A stretch of 56,364 bases of DNA from CAYZQE01 sp964480635 (GCA_964480635.1 CAYZQE010000003.1:1-56364); one strand, 5' to 3'. Positions 35,227-44,720 are shown, numbered from the stretch's first letter. Made by a program: numbers and translations. The notes: generated by a model from the letters alone, not told the origin.

Positions 35227-35697
35227 ATGAATTTCAACGCAACCCTAATTGGACAATCAATCACTTTTTTAGTGTTTGTCTGGTTCTGCATGAAATATGT
35301 ATGGCCTCCGCTCATGCAGGCTCTTGAAGAGCGTCAAGCAAAAATAGCTGATGGCTTAGCGGCTGCTGAAAGAGGTCAAAAAGACCTTGAAAAAGCAAAA
35401 GCACAAGTCGGTGATGACATGAAGATTGCTAAAGAGCAAGCTCAAGAAATCATTAATCAAGCACAAAAAAGAGCATCAGAGATTGTTGATGAAGCAAAAG
35501 GTACAGCACGTACTGAAGCAGATAAGATTAAAGCATCTGCTGAAGCTGAAATGGAACAGTCACTTAATAGTGCTAAAGAGCAATTACGTAAAGATGTATC
35601 AGTGATTGCCTTATCTGGAGCTGAGCGGATTTTGAATAAAGAAATCGACGCGAAGGCTCACAGTGCAGTGCTTGATGACTTAATGGCGCAGATTTAA
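35227..35697 (+). CDS. atpF: ATP synthase F0 subunit b
   Basis: A 156-residue peripheral-stalk subunit: one N-terminal membrane helix (about residues 5-25, 'LIGQSITFLVFVWFCMKYVWPPL') and a long charged coiled coil. The motif 'WPPLMQALEERQAKIADGL' after the membrane helix is characteristic. The end, 'SGAERILNKEIDAKAHSAVLDDLMAQI', binds subunit delta. Length equals E. coli subunit b. The gap to atpH is 4 bp. Confidence 0.97.
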   Translation: MNFNATLIGQSITFLVFVWFCMKYVWPPLMQALEERQAKIADGLAAAERGQKDLEKAKAQVGDDMKIAKEQAQEIINQAQKRASEIVDEAKGTARTEADKIKASAEAEMEQSLNSAKEQLRKDVSVIALSGAERILNKEIDAKAHSAVLDDLMAQI

Positions 35698-35701
35698 AGC
35701 T

Positions 35702-36253
35702 ATGTCAGATTTCGAGACAATCGCACGTCCCTATGCTAAGGCTGCATTTGCTAGCGCAAATGAAGCGAAGCAATTGGATCAGTGGTCTGAGTTTTTGGCA
35801 TTTGCTGCAATAGCGACAAATGATGACGTTATGGTTGGTTATTTAACTAACCCCGGTGTTTTATCTTCGGATAAAGCCAGGTTCATTATTGATGTGCTTG
35901 AGGCAGGTTTAACCGCAGCTAAGGTAAGCGACGAGCAGCGTAACTTTATTAAGTTATTGGCTGAAAATATTCGTCTCAATGCTTTTGATGCTATTTGCGA
36001 CCAATACGAAGCGCTTAAGCGTGAAGTAGATGGTGTAGTAGAAGTCAGAGTGGTTTCTGCGCGCAAATTAACAGCGGCTCAAACTAAAGCAATGACGGCT
36101 AAGTTAAAAACACGTTTAGGCAAAGATATTTTAATTACAGCAGAGGTTGACGCAACATTGTTAGCAGGCGCCGTAATTTATGCAGATGATGTGGTTATTG
36201 ACGGCACAGCACGCGGCAAATTAAACAAGTTAGCGAGTGCTTTAAATAAATAA
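35702..36253 (+). CDS. atpH: ATP synthase F1 subunit delta
   Basis: A 183-residue subunit that ties the peripheral stalk to the top of F1. It opens 'FETIARPYAKAAFASANE', the usual N-terminal domain start, and ends 'LLAGAVIYADDVVIDGTARGKLNKLASAL', the conserved delta/OSCP C-terminal signature (G-G-x-x-I-x-x-G-D-x-x-I-D-G-S-x-x-x-x-L), with Ala in place of the first Gly. Full length. It is 4 bp after atpF and 72 bp before atpA. Confidence 0.96.
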   Translation: MSDFETIARPYAKAAFASANEAKQLDQWSEFLAFAAIATNDDVMVGYLTNPGVLSSDKARFIIDVLEAGLTAAKVSDEQRNFIKLLAENIRLNAFDAICDQYEALKREVDGVVEVRVVSARKLTAAQTKAMTAKLKTRLGKDILITAEVDATLLAGAVIYADDVVIDGTARGKLNKLASALNK

Positions 36254-36325
36254 AGCTCAGCTGCTTAAAGAATTCAGTATTAACATTTAATATTTGTATT
36301 TATACATTTAAAAACAGGAAAAGAT

Positions 36326-37867
36326 ATGCAACTTAATCCTTCGGAAATAAGTGAACTTATTAAAGAGCGAATCAAAAACTTTGATAGCTCAACAGAAGCC
36401 AGAACAGAAGGCACTATCGTTAGTTTAACGGATGGTATTGCACGTGTTCATGGTCTTGCTGATGTTATGGCTGGTGAAATGATTGAATTTCCTGGTGATA
36501 CCTTCGGTATGGCACTTAACTTAGAGCGTGACTCAGTGGGTGCGGTTATCTTAGGTTCATATGGACACCTTTCTGAAGGCGATAAGGTTAAGTGTACGGG
36601 TCGTATTCTTGAAGTGCCGGTTGGCGAAGAGCTTCTAGGTCGAGTTGTCAACTCTCTAGGTGAACCACTTGACGGCAAAGGCGCTATTGACGCTAAACTT
36701 TTCTCACCTATCGAACGTGTTGCACCGGGTGTTATCGAGCGTCAATCAGTTAATCAACCTGTGCAAACAGGTATTAAAGCGATTGATGCGATGGTTCCAG
36801 TAGGGCGCGGTCAACGTGAACTCATCATCGGCGATCGTCAAACAGGTAAAACAGCGGTTGCGGTTGATGCCATCATCAACCAAAAAGGAACAGGCGTTAA
36901 ATGTATCTATGTGGCGATTGGTCAAAAAGCATCAACAATAGCGAATGTTGTTCGTAAGCTTGAAGAAAACGATGCTTTAGCACACACCATCATTGTTGCA
37001 GCAGCCGCTTCTGAATCAGCGGCTATGCAATACATTGCACCATATTCTGGTTGTTCAATGGGTGAATATTTCATGGATCGAGGTCAAGATGCCTTAATCG
37101 TCTATGATGATTTAACCAAACAAGCATGGGCTTACCGTCAGGTATCCTTATTGCTTCGTCGCCCTCCAGGTCGTGAAGCCTATCCAGGTGACGTATTCTA
37201 TTTACATTCCCGCTTATTAGAGCGTGCGGCTCGAGTCAATATTGCCTATGTAGAGAAATTTACAGAAGGCAAAGTAAAAGGTAAAACAGGTTCATTAACT
37301 GCTTTACCGATTATTGAAACTCAAGCGGGTGACGTATCAGCCTTCGTACCAACTAATGTCATCTCGATTACTGACGGTCAGATCTTCTTAGAAACAGATT
37401 TATTTAACGCCGGTATTCGTCCAGCAATAAACGCTGGTTTGTCCGTATCACGAGTGGGTGGTGCAGCACAGACTAAAATCATCAAGAAGTTAGGTGGTGG
37501 TGTGCGTTTAGTATTAGCTCAGTATCGTGAACTAGCCGCTTTCGCACAGTTTGCATCTGACCTAGACGAAGTCACTCGTAACCAACTAGCACGTGGGCAG
37601 CGAGTGACAGAATTGATGAAGCAGTTGCAATATGCACCTTTATCAGTGGCTGATATGGCCATGTCATTGTTCGCTGCTAACGAAGGTTTGTTAGACGATG
37701 TTGATGTTAAGAAGATCGTAGATTTTGAATTAGCCATGCATGCTTATTTGCAGTCAAACAGTGCTGACTTAATGGCGAGTATTAATGAGACTGGCGATTT
37801 TAACGATGATATTGCAGCGCAAATGACGACAGCAATTGAAGCGTTTAAGGCTAACGGCGTTTACTAG
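36326..37867 (+). CDS. atpA: ATP synthase F1 subunit alpha
   Basis: A 513-residue nucleotide-binding, non-catalytic F1 subunit. The P-loop is GDRQTGKT at 169-176. The family signature 'PAINAGLSVSRVGGAAQ' is at about 363-379 and the 'arginine finger' lies within it (SVSR). The N-terminal 'MQLNPSEISELIKERI' binds delta. Length matches E. coli AtpA exactly (513). There is a 72-bp gap before it with an RBS AGGAAA. Confidence 0.98.
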   Translation: MQLNPSEISELIKERIKNFDSSTEARTEGTIVSLTDGIARVHGLADVMAGEMIEFPGDTFGMALNLERDSVGAVILGSYGHLSEGDKVKCTGRILEVPVGEELLGRVVNSLGEPLDGKGAIDAKLFSPIERVAPGVIERQSVNQPVQTGIKAIDAMVPVGRGQRELIIGDRQTGKTAVAVDAIINQKGTGVKCIYVAIGQKASTIANVVRKLEENDALAHTIIVAAAASESAAMQYIAPYSGCSMGEYFMDRGQDALIVYDDLTKQAWAYRQVSLLLRRPPGREAYPGDVFYLHSRLLERAARVNIAYVEKFTEGKVKGKTGSLTALPIIETQAGDVSAFVPTNVISITDGQIFLETDLFNAGIRPAINAGLSVSRVGGAAQTKIIKKLGGGVRLVLAQYRELAAFAQFASDLDEVTRNQLARGQRVTELMKQLQYAPLSVADMAMSLFAANEGLLDDVDVKKIVDFELAMHAYLQSNSADLMASINETGDFNDDIAAQMTTAIEAFKANGVY

Positions 37868-37904
37868 GCTTCCTAGTAATTTATTTGATATAAAGAGATA
37901 GCAA

Positions 37905-38768
37905 ATGGCAGTCGGTAAAGAGATACGCACCAAAATTAAGAGTATTCAAAACACTCAGAAAATTACTAAAGCTATGGAAATGGTAGCGGCTAGTAAAATG
38001 CGTAAAGCACAAGAGCGAATGACCGCAACACGTCCTTATGCAGATAAGATTAAGACCGTTGTGAGTCATATTGCATCATCACATCCTGAGTATAAGCATC
38101 CATATCTTGCATCACGTCCTGTGAAGCGCATAGGGTTGATAGCTGTATCCACTGATCGTGGTTTATGTGGCGGTTTAAACACTAACATGTTTAAAAAATC
38201 ATTGAATCAAATTGCAGAATGGGAAGATGCTGGGCATCAAGTTGATGTGGTTACTTTTGGTGGTAAGGCATTGAGCTTTTTCAGCAGAATTAAAAGCACA
38301 AATGTGGTTGCAGAAGCCAGCAAATTAGGTGATAAGCCTGATGTAATGGAAGTGATTGGTCCCGTTCAAGCTTTATTAAAAAGCTATGCAGATGGCAATG
38401 TTGATGAAATTTATCTCATCAGTAATGTGTATGAAAACACCATGACACAAACGCCAACTGTTCAGCAGTTAGTGCCTGTGGTACCGAGTAAAGAAGAAGA
38501 GTTGGGTCATCATTGGGATTACATTTATGAGCCAGGCTCTAAAGAAGTTTTAAACTCTGTATTAGACCGCTATATTGAATCTATTGTATATCAAGCTGTG
38601 GTTGAAAATGTGGCGTGTGAAATGTCATCACGTATGATTGCAATGAAATCAGCCACTGATAATGCAGGCGACTTAATTAAAGAGCTGCAACAAATTTATA
38701 ACCGCACCAGACAAGCAGCGATCACCCAAGAAATTAGTGAGATTGTAGCTGGCGCAGCGGCTGTTTAG
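37905..38768 (+). CDS. atpG: ATP synthase F1 subunit gamma
   Basis: A 287-residue central rotor shaft. The N-terminal helix 'GKEIRTKIKSIQNTQKITKAMEMVAASKMRKAQ' and the C-terminal helix 'IAMKSATDNAGDLIKELQQIYNRTRQAAITQEISEIVAGAAA' form the coiled coil inside the hexamer; the latter is the family signature. The core includes 'TDRGLCGGLNTN'. Length equals the E. coli protein. The gene sits between atpA and atpD in standard order. Confidence 0.97.
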   Translation: MAVGKEIRTKIKSIQNTQKITKAMEMVAASKMRKAQERMTATRPYADKIKTVVSHIASSHPEYKHPYLASRPVKRIGLIAVSTDRGLCGGLNTNMFKKSLNQIAEWEDAGHQVDVVTFGGKALSFFSRIKSTNVVAEASKLGDKPDVMEVIGPVQALLKSYADGNVDEIYLISNVYENTMTQTPTVQQLVPVVPSKEEELGHHWDYIYEPGSKEVLNSVLDRYIESIVYQAVVENVACEMSSRMIAMKSATDNAGDLIKELQQIYNRTRQAAITQEISEIVAGAAAV

Positions 38769-38838
38769 TTAGCCTAAGTAAAGAATTTAAAAATTAATAG
38801 TAAATATAGCTTCGGCTAATAATTTAAAGAGAAATATT

Positions 38839-40218
38839 ATGAGCACAGGAAACATTGTACAAGTAATCGGCGCAGTAGTTGACGTGGAATTTCCACGTGA
38901 TTCAGTGCCTAAGATTTATGATGCATTAACCGTTGAAGGCGATTCTGGCCTAACATTAGAAGTACAGCAGCAATTAGGCGACGGTATTGTTCGTGCCATT
39001 GCGATGGGTACTTCTGAAGGCATTCAGCGTGGTATCGAAGTATCAAATACTGGTGCACCAATTCAGGTTCCTGTTGGTCAAGAAACTCTAGGACGTATCA
39101 TGGACGTTTTAGGTAACCCAATTGATGATGCTGGCCCGATTGGCGAAAAGAAAAGAATGCCTATTCACCGTGCGCCTCCAGCTTATGACGAGCAATCAAG
39201 TGAAGTCGCTATTTTAGAAACAGGTATTAAAGTTATCGACTTAATCATGCCGATTTCTAAGGGTGGTAAAATTGGTTTATTCGGTGGTGCTGGTGTTGGT
39301 AAAACAGTAACCTTAATGGAGTTAATTCGTAACATCGCGGTTGAACACTCAGGTTTCTCAGTATTTGCAGGTGTTGGTGAGCGTACTCGTGAAGGAAATG
39401 ACTTCTATCACGAAATGGCTGAAGGCGGCGTACTTGATAAAGTATCATTAGTCTATGGTCAGATGAATGAGCCTCCAGGTAACCGCTTACGTGTTGCACT
39501 TTCTGGCTTAACAATGGCAGAAAACTTCCGTGACGAAGGTCGTGACGTACTTATGTTTATCGATAACATCTATCGTTATACGCTTGCGGGCACCGAAGTA
39601 TCAGCGCTTTTAGGTCGTATGCCATCAGCTGTTGGTTATCAGCCGACTCTTGCAGAAGAAATGGGTGCGTTACAAGAACGAATCACTTCAACTAAAACAG
39701 GTTCTATCACTTCATTCCAAGCTGTTTATGTACCTGCGGACGATTTAACCGATCCATCTCCTGCTACAACATTTGCTCACTTAGACGCGACTTTAGTATT
39801 ATCTCGTCAAATTGCAGAGCTAGGTATTTACCCAGCGGTTGATCCATTAGATTCTACTTCAAGAATCCTTGATCCAAACGTTGTTGGTGCTGAACATTAT
39901 GATACAGCCCGTGCAGTACAGGGTTCGTTACAGAAATATAAAGAATTAAAAGACATTATTGCGATTTTAGGTATGGATGAATTATCTGAAGAAGATAAAT
40001 TAACCGTATCTCGTGCTCGTAAGATTCAACGATTCTTATCACAACCTTTCTTTGTTGCCGAAGTATTTACGGGTTCTCCAGGTAAGTATGTATCACTTAA
40101 AGATACTATTGCTGGCTTTAAAGCAATTCTTGATGGTGATTTGGATCAGTATCCAGAGCAAGCGTTCTACATGGTTGGTGGCGTTGACGAAGTAGCCGAA
40201 AAAGCGAAAACTCTTTAG
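38839..40218 (+). CDS. atpD: ATP synthase F1 subunit beta
   Basis: A 459-residue catalytic subunit. The P-loop is GGAGVGKT (149-156), the catalytic Glu lies in 'GVGERTREGNDFYHEM', and the signature 'PAVDPLDSTSRIL' is at about 335-347. The DELSEED motif appears as 'MDELSEEDKLTV'. Length matches the family. It is preceded by 70 bp without a gene and followed by 47 bp before atpC. Confidence 0.98.
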   Translation: MSTGNIVQVIGAVVDVEFPRDSVPKIYDALTVEGDSGLTLEVQQQLGDGIVRAIAMGTSEGIQRGIEVSNTGAPIQVPVGQETLGRIMDVLGNPIDDAGPIGEKKRMPIHRAPPAYDEQSSEVAILETGIKVIDLIMPISKGGKIGLFGGAGVGKTVTLMELIRNIAVEHSGFSVFAGVGERTREGNDFYHEMAEGGVLDKVSLVYGQMNEPPGNRLRVALSGLTMAENFRDEGRDVLMFIDNIYRYTLAGTEVSALLGRMPSAVGYQPTLAEEMGALQERITSTKTGSITSFQAVYVPADDLTDPSPATTFAHLDATLVLSRQIAELGIYPAVDPLDSTSRILDPNVVGAEHYDTARAVQGSLQKYKELKDIIAILGMDELSEEDKLTVSRARKIQRFLSQPFFVAEVFTGSPGKYVSLKDTIAGFKAILDGDLDQYPEQAFYMVGGVDEVAEKAKTL

Positions 40219-40265
40219 ATTTTTCATTCAGAGCATCCTTAAGTAACTAACCTTAGGTAATTATT

Positions 40266-40682
40266 GTGGCTTCAACAATTAATGTCGAAATAGTCAGTGC
40301 AGAAGAGTCTATCTTTTCTGGCGAGGCAGAAATGGTTTATGCACCCTGTATTATGGGTGAGATTGGTATTGCACCAAAGCATACACCCTTAATTTCACCA
40401 CTTAAGCCGGGTGAAATTCGCTTAGATACGGGTGATGGAAACGAAGTGTTTTTCTTTATTTCTGGTGGTATCATCGAAGTACAGCCGCACATGGTTACAG
40501 TGCTTGCTGATACAGCAATTCGTGCTAATGATTTAGATGAAGCGTCTGCCTTAGAAGCAAAAAAACGTGCTGAAACAGCCATTACAGATCAAAAATCAGG
40601 TGTTGATTTGGCGACTGCTAGAGGCGAATTAGCCGCTGCCGCCGCTCAAATTGCAGCGATTCATAAGCTTCGTAAAAAATAA
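40266..40682 (+). CDS. atpC: ATP synthase F1 subunit epsilon
   Basis: A 138-residue subunit that links the rotor to the c-ring and inhibits ATP hydrolysis. The N-terminal beta sandwich has 'VEIVSAEESIFSGEAEMVYAPCIMGEIGIAPKHTPLISPLKPGEIRL' and the C-terminal helical hairpin 'DEASALEAKKRAETAITDQ...LAAAAAQIAAIHKLRKK' is present, so the inhibitory arm is intact. The start codon is GTG at 40266. It is the last gene of the operon; a weak AT-rich hairpin follows. Confidence 0.96.
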   Translation: MASTINVEIVSAEESIFSGEAEMVYAPCIMGEIGIAPKHTPLISPLKPGEIRLDTGDGNEVFFFISGGIIEVQPHMVTVLADTAIRANDLDEASALEAKKRAETAITDQKSGVDLATARGELAAAAAQIAAIHKLRKK

Positions 40683-41150
40683 TATAATACTTTTATTCTT
40701 ATCTTAAATGATGAGAATAAAAGTGAACTCTACATTCTCCTGTATCCCCTTATTGATACAAACTACTGCTTATTTGTATAGACTTGCAATAGACGCCAGT
40801 GTCATAAATCGTTATTCTCATTTATTAATCATAATCTCAAATTCTCAGATAGAAATATATCAATGGCGCAAATTAATGCACCTAGTAAAAATAAAAATCA
40901 TCTCATCACGCTCTTAAACTCCTGCATTCAATATATAAGTTCATCCATGAACAAAACCAATAAGGCGACAACGAAGTTTTTCGTTTCACTTTGCACATCA
41001 AGCGATTACACTCTTTTCATATTCTTATCTGAAGATTAGGATAATGACAAAATAATCAGTTGTACTGTTTTAAATAAAGGCACTATAGAGAGCCTAAACA
41101 AAAGCTATAAGTGATTATTTATAATATAAATAACAACTTAGGAGAAACCT
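40683..41150. other. 468-bp gap between atpC and sqr
   Basis: The gap holds the hairpin after atpC and the sqr leader. A plus-strand ORF at 40708-40917 (69 codons) has no RBS, no recognisable domain and AT-driven codons, so I leave it out. Possible promoter elements for sqr are TTGTAC (41060-41065) with TATAGA (41084-41089), spaced 18 bp, and a TATAAT at 41120-41125 without a good -35. No clear repeat was seen. Confidence 0.5.
40690..40723 (+). terminator. Weak AT-rich hairpin after atpC
   Basis: CTTTTATTCT (40690-40699) pairs with AGAATAAAAG (40714-40723), 8 bp after the atpC stop. There is no T tract after it, so efficient rho-independent termination is doubtful. Confidence 0.45.
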
Positions 41151-42422
41151 ATGGCACATATTGTAGTGTTAGGTGCAGGTATAGGCGGTATGCCATGTGC
41201 CTATGAATTAAAAAATAAATTGGGCCGTGCGCACGATATTACAGTGATAAATATCAATGAATATTTTCAATTTACTCCCTCTAACCCATGGGTGGCAGTA
41301 GGTTGGCGAAATAGAGATACCATTACTTTCCCAGTTAAACCCTATCTTGATCGCAAAGGCATCAATTTTATTGCGGATACGGTCAATGAAATAAATGCGA
41401 AAGACAGTCAATTGGTTTTAGCGGGTGGTGATACCATAAACTATGATTATTTAGTGATTGCAACGGGGCCTAGATTGGCTTTTGAAGAGATTGAAGGCTC
41501 TGGCCCTGAAGCAGGTGGAAGCCATTCAATTTGTACCATCGACCACGCAGAAACTGCGTATGAAGCCTATCAGCATTTATTAGAAAACCCTGGGCCAATT
41601 ACAATTGGTGCTATGCCTTTCGCAAGTTGCTTTGGCCCTGCGTATGAGTTTGCCTTTATTGTCGATGCCGATCTACGCAAACGTAAAATTAGACATAAAT
41701 ACCCAATGACTTTTATCACCTCAGAACCCTATATAGGTCATCTTGGACTAGGGGGAGTTGGTGACTCTAAAGGCATGATGGAATCAGAATTACGACATCA
41801 TCATATTAAATGGATTACTAATGCAAAAACAACAAAGGTAGAGCTCGGCAAAATTTATGTTGATGAACTAGATACTTCAGGTGAAGTGATAAAGCAGCAT
41901 GAGTTGGCAACTGATTTTAATATGATGTTACCAGCTTTTAAAGGTGTTGATTGTGTTGCCAGTGTAGAAGGATTATGTAATCCGCGTGGCTTTGTCATGG
42001 TTGATGAACATCATAGAAACCCTGCCTATAAAAATATTTATTCAGCAGGTGTTTGTATTGCCATACCTCCTATTGAAGCGACTCCTGTCGCTACAGGAAC
42101 ACCAAAGACCGGTTATATGATTGAATCAATGGTGACTGCCATTGTGCATAATATAAGTGCTGAACTTGATGGTAAGGAACCCCATGTAAAACCAACTTGG
42201 AATGCTATTTGTCTAGCTGATATGGGTGATACAGGCGCAGCATTTGTAGCAATACCTCAAATACCACCGAGAAATGTAGCATGGTTTAAAAAGGGAAAAT
42301 GGGTGCACCTAGCTAAGATAGCCTTTGAGAAATACTTTATTCGTAAGATGAAAAAAGGAACATCTGAGCCCTTATATGAAAAGTATATTCTTAAAATGAT
42401 GGGTATTAATAAGATCGATTAA
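41151..42422 (+). CDS. sqr: Sulfide:quinone oxidoreductase (Sqr)
   Basis: A 423-residue flavoprotein that oxidises sulfide and passes electrons to quinone at the membrane. The FAD-binding start is 'HIVVLGAGIGGMPCAYEL' and the second flavin motif 'YDYLVIATGPRLAF'. Three Cys fall where Acidithiobacillus-type SQR has its redox Cys: Cys128 (SICTIDHAE), Cys160 (FASCFGPAYEF) and Cys354 (NAICLADMG). 'AGVCIAIPP' near residue 300 is another family mark. The C-terminal amphipathic stretch 'KWVHLAKIAFEKYFIRKMKKG' fits membrane attachment. AGGAGA precedes the ATG. A strong terminator follows, so it is monocistronic. Its presence implies sulfide detoxification or use as electron donor. Confidence 0.88.
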   Translation: MAHIVVLGAGIGGMPCAYELKNKLGRAHDITVININEYFQFTPSNPWVAVGWRNRDTITFPVKPYLDRKGINFIADTVNEINAKDSQLVLAGGDTINYDYLVIATGPRLAFEEIEGSGPEAGGSHSICTIDHAETAYEAYQHLLENPGPITIGAMPFASCFGPAYEFAFIVDADLRKRKIRHKYPMTFITSEPYIGHLGLGGVGDSKGMMESELRHHHIKWITNAKTTKVELGKIYVDELDTSGEVIKQHELATDFNMMLPAFKGVDCVASVEGLCNPRGFVMVDEHHRNPAYKNIYSAGVCIAIPPIEATPVATGTPKTGYMIESMVTAIVHNISAELDGKEPHVKPTWNAICLADMGDTGAAFVAIPQIPPRNVAWFKKGKWVHLAKIAFEKYFIRKMKKGTSEPLYEKYILKMMGINKID

Positions 42423-42442
42423 CATGACGTTAAATTTTAAGA

Positions 42443-42481
42443 AAAGCCTGATTAGTGACTATTATTAATCAGGCTTTTTTT
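42443..42481. terminator. Strong terminator between sqr and the dsrC-like gene
   Basis: AGCCTGATTA (42445-42454) pairs perfectly with TAATCAGGCT (42466-42475); seven T follow on the plus strand and TTTTC on the minus. It sits between convergent stop codons and probably serves sqr, and less well the nitrate operon. Confidence 0.9.
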
Positions 42482-42502
42482 ATACCCAGTTTTTTTGTGA
42501 AA

Positions 42503-42844
42503 TCAGCCAGAACTCCATGCCCTTGGCTTTTTCATACCGGCAATTTTACAGGCTTGTTTGACATAACCAAAAGGGAAAAGTCTAAACAAACGGTTATGTG
42601 CTACTTTTTTGGTGGTTTCGAAATTATCACGCATAAACATAATGGTGTGACGAGTGTCAGGTGCCACTTTATGCTCATCATAATATTTTCGCATAAAAAA
42701 TATTATCTCCCAATACTCATCGTCTAAAATTAATTGTTCATCTTCGGCCATTTGTTTACAGGCTTGAATACTCCAAGCATCAGGGTCAAATAAATACCCT
42801 TCAAAATCAGTTTCTATCGTTTCGTTATCAACTGTTAGCATCAT
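42503..42844 (-). CDS. DsrC/TusE-family protein lacking CysA
   Basis: A 113-residue DsrC-family protein. The domain is clear ('DDEYWEIIFFMRKYYDEHKVAPDTRHTIMFMRDNF' and 'RLFRLFPFGYVKQACKIAGMKKPRAW'). DsrC carries two C-terminal Cys, CysB and, 11 residues later, the penultimate CysA; TusE keeps only CysA. Here Cys99 sits at the CysB position but the +11 residue is Trp110, and the chain ends Ser-Ser-Gly. It therefore cannot be a normal DsrC or TusE sulfur carrier and looks like the RspA-type regulatory homologues. It starts one base after the stop of the Fe-S/anchor gene (RBS GGATAGG), so it belongs to the nitrate reductase operon. Confidence 0.85.
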   Translation of the reverse strand: MMLTVDNETIETDFEGYLFDPDAWSIQACKQMAEDEQLILDDEYWEIIFFMRKYYDEHKVAPDTRHTIMFMRDNFETTKKVAHNRLFRLFPFGYVKQACKIAGMKKPRAWSSG

Positions 42845-42845
42845 C

Positions 42846-44720
42846 CTATCCAGTGAAAATTCTAATGGTTTGGCTGATTTTTTCTTTTAAAGAGGTCTTT
42901 AAAATAGTATCTATTAGCTCATTAAATTTAAATTTATGGTGACGTTCATAAGCTACGCCCATTTGCGGCATATCAGCTAAGCCACTTTCACGAGCATGTT
43001 CTTCGAAGCCTTTATTTTTCCAAAAGAAAGCACCCGGCATGGTCGTTGGGATAACGACCACATAAAACAGTGCCCGACTAATCGCAATAGAGAACATTGC
43101 ACCAGCCATCATGATAATCCATATTAATGTATTGAACTCTATAAACATATGACTTGAAATAGCTAATATGAAAAGAGTTGGTAATAAAGCATTACGCAAA
43201 ATAAAAGCGTAACCATAGGTGGTTTGTTGTTCATAATATGAAGCCGATGCTTCAGATGCTGAGTTAAAGCTGTGTTTTCTGTGTGCTATTAACGCAATGG
43301 CCTCTAAGCTAAGTCCGGCCATAAAGACAAAAGACAAGACTTTTAAGTTGCCATTAAAATCAGAGAGTAAAGAGGCAATGGCAATAATAGAGCTACCTAA
43401 AGTCAATGCTGTAGCAACAAACGAGGCGTCGGTATGCCAGTGATGCCAAAAGGGGCGAGCGGGGATACGATATAATTGAATCATATAGTAAGCTCCTAAC
43501 AATCCGCCAAGGGCACTGATGACAGCAAAACCGTTTTGCAACCAAGCAAATAAGGTGATGTCATTAAAAAAGTGAAAGACAGTACAGCCGATTAATCCCA
43601 TAAAAAACAAGGATACACCGGCAATTTCACGGCTAACGGGTGACCACTTTAAATTATAAAAACCTCGATAAAACCGATGCGGTTTACCGAGGTGCATATT
43701 TAATTTGAATAAACCAGTACCTGAAATTAAGACTAAAACAGGAAGCAAAAAATTTAATACGTCATCAGATAAAGCAAAAGCTGCTACAAAAGGCATGGAT
43801 AATAGTAATAAAAATGCACCTATAACGGCTTGGGTGGTTAGTGTAAATGCAATGTGTGCATTTTCATGAGAGCTGAAAAGCGCCTTAATGTTAAAGGAAC
43901 GTTTATATCCATGTTTAGCATCTAGTGTCGGTTTAAATTCACCGTCATTACCTTCTTTATGATATTTAAGCGCGGTGCTATCAACACGATTCATATCGCG
44001 GTGTGCTGTTCGTTTTTGCTCAAAACGGATATTAGGCTTAGTGATTGAGGTGTCAGGAAAGCCCGGTATTTCTGTTTTGGCTTGAGTACGATTCTCAGGG
44101 ATGTCTTCAATTACACCAAAGTCTAAGGCGTTGCCTAAGCAAGCGGCGACGCAAGCAGGCTTTAAGCCGACTTCTAAGCGGTCAACACACATATTACATT
44201 TACTCACTTCACCTTTAACAGGGTCAAGCTGAGGTGCATTGTAAGGACACACCCATGTGCAGTAGCCACAGCCAAAACAGATGTCTGGGTCTTGTAATAC
44301 CGCGCCATATTCTGCAAATTTTGTATAGGCACGAGTCGGACAGCCTTTTAAGCACACTGGATCATCACAATGGTTACACGCCATTGAAATATTTAGGCGT
44401 TGATAAGCAGGATAAGTGCCGCCTTCAACAAAACCAACGGAGCGAAAGGCTAAATGTGACGGCACATCATTTTTTTCACTACAGGCAGATTCACAGGCAT
44501 GACAGCCAATGCAGTTATCGGCATTAAAATAAAAACCATGTTGCTTATAACGGTCAGGGTTTTCGTAGGGCTGTTCTTGCTGATTAATAACAAATGATTG
44601 GTTTTCTAATTTCGAATTATTAATCGTAGTGTTGATGGCACCACCGTATTGATTCGTTGTTTTGCTGTCTGAATGTTTCAGAATTGCATAGCTTGGTTCA
44701 TTGTCGCGTCTAGGAAACAT
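42846..44720 (-). CDS. Fused DmsB-like Fe-S and DmsC-like membrane anchor protein
   Basis: A 624-residue fusion. Residues 55-245 form a DmsB/NrfC-type electron-transfer unit with four [4Fe-4S] motifs: Cys70/73/76/80 (CIGCHACESAC), 'CNHCDDPVCLKGC', 'CFGCGYCTWVC' and 'CNMCVDRL...CVAAC'. Residues 285-570 have about eight membrane spans resembling the DmsC quinol-oxidising anchor ('GTGLFKLNMHLGKPHRFYRGFYNLKWSPVSREI'). The first 50 residues are low-complexity. It overlaps the reductase gene by one base (TAATG), so both are coupled. DMSO reductase and polysulfide reductase use separate B and C chains; here they are one chain attached to an assimilatory-type nitrate reductase. No Tat signal is seen. 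Confidence 0.85.
   Translation of the reverse strand: MFPRRDNEPSYAILKHSDSKTTNQYGGAINTTINNSKLENQSFVINQQEQPYENPDRYKQHGFYFNADNCIGCHACESACSEKNDVPSHLAFRSVGFVEGGTYPAYQRLNISMACNHCDDPVCLKGCPTRAYTKFAEYGAVLQDPDICFGCGYCTWVCPYNAPQLDPVKGEVSKCNMCVDRLEVGLKPACVAACLGNALDFGVIEDIPENRTQAKTEIPGFPDTSITKPNIRFEQKRTAHRDMNRVDSTALKYHKEGNDGEFKPTLDAKHGYKRSFNIKALFSSHENAHIAFTLTTQAVIGAFLLLLSMPFVAAFALSDDVLNFLLPVLVLISGTGLFKLNMHLGKPHRFYRGFYNLKWSPVSREIAGVSLFFMGLIGCTVFHFFNDITLFAWLQNGFAVISALGGLLGAYYMIQLYRIPARPFWHHWHTDASFVATALTLGSSIIAIASLLSDFNGNLKVLSFVFMAGLSLEAIALIAHRKHSFNSASEASASYYEQQTTYGYAFILRNALLPTLFILAISSHMFIEFNTLIWIIMMAGAMFSIAISRALFYVVVIPTTMPGAFFWKNKGFEEHARESGLADMPQMGVAYERHHKFKFNELIDTILKTSLKEKISQTIRIFTG

Noticed and set aside
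38882..38904. Palindrome ACGTGGAATTTCCACGT and a parS-like CCACGTGATTC at the start of atpD
   Set aside because: It encodes conserved VDVEFPRD residues of AtpD and matches the parS consensus at only about 12 of 16 positions; coincidence is likely.
40708..40917. 69-codon plus-strand ORF between atpC and sqr
   Set aside because: No RBS, no recognisable domain, composition typical of AT-rich non-coding DNA.
42455..42727. 90-codon plus-strand ORF
   Set aside because: It is antisense to the DsrC-like gene and starts in the terminator.
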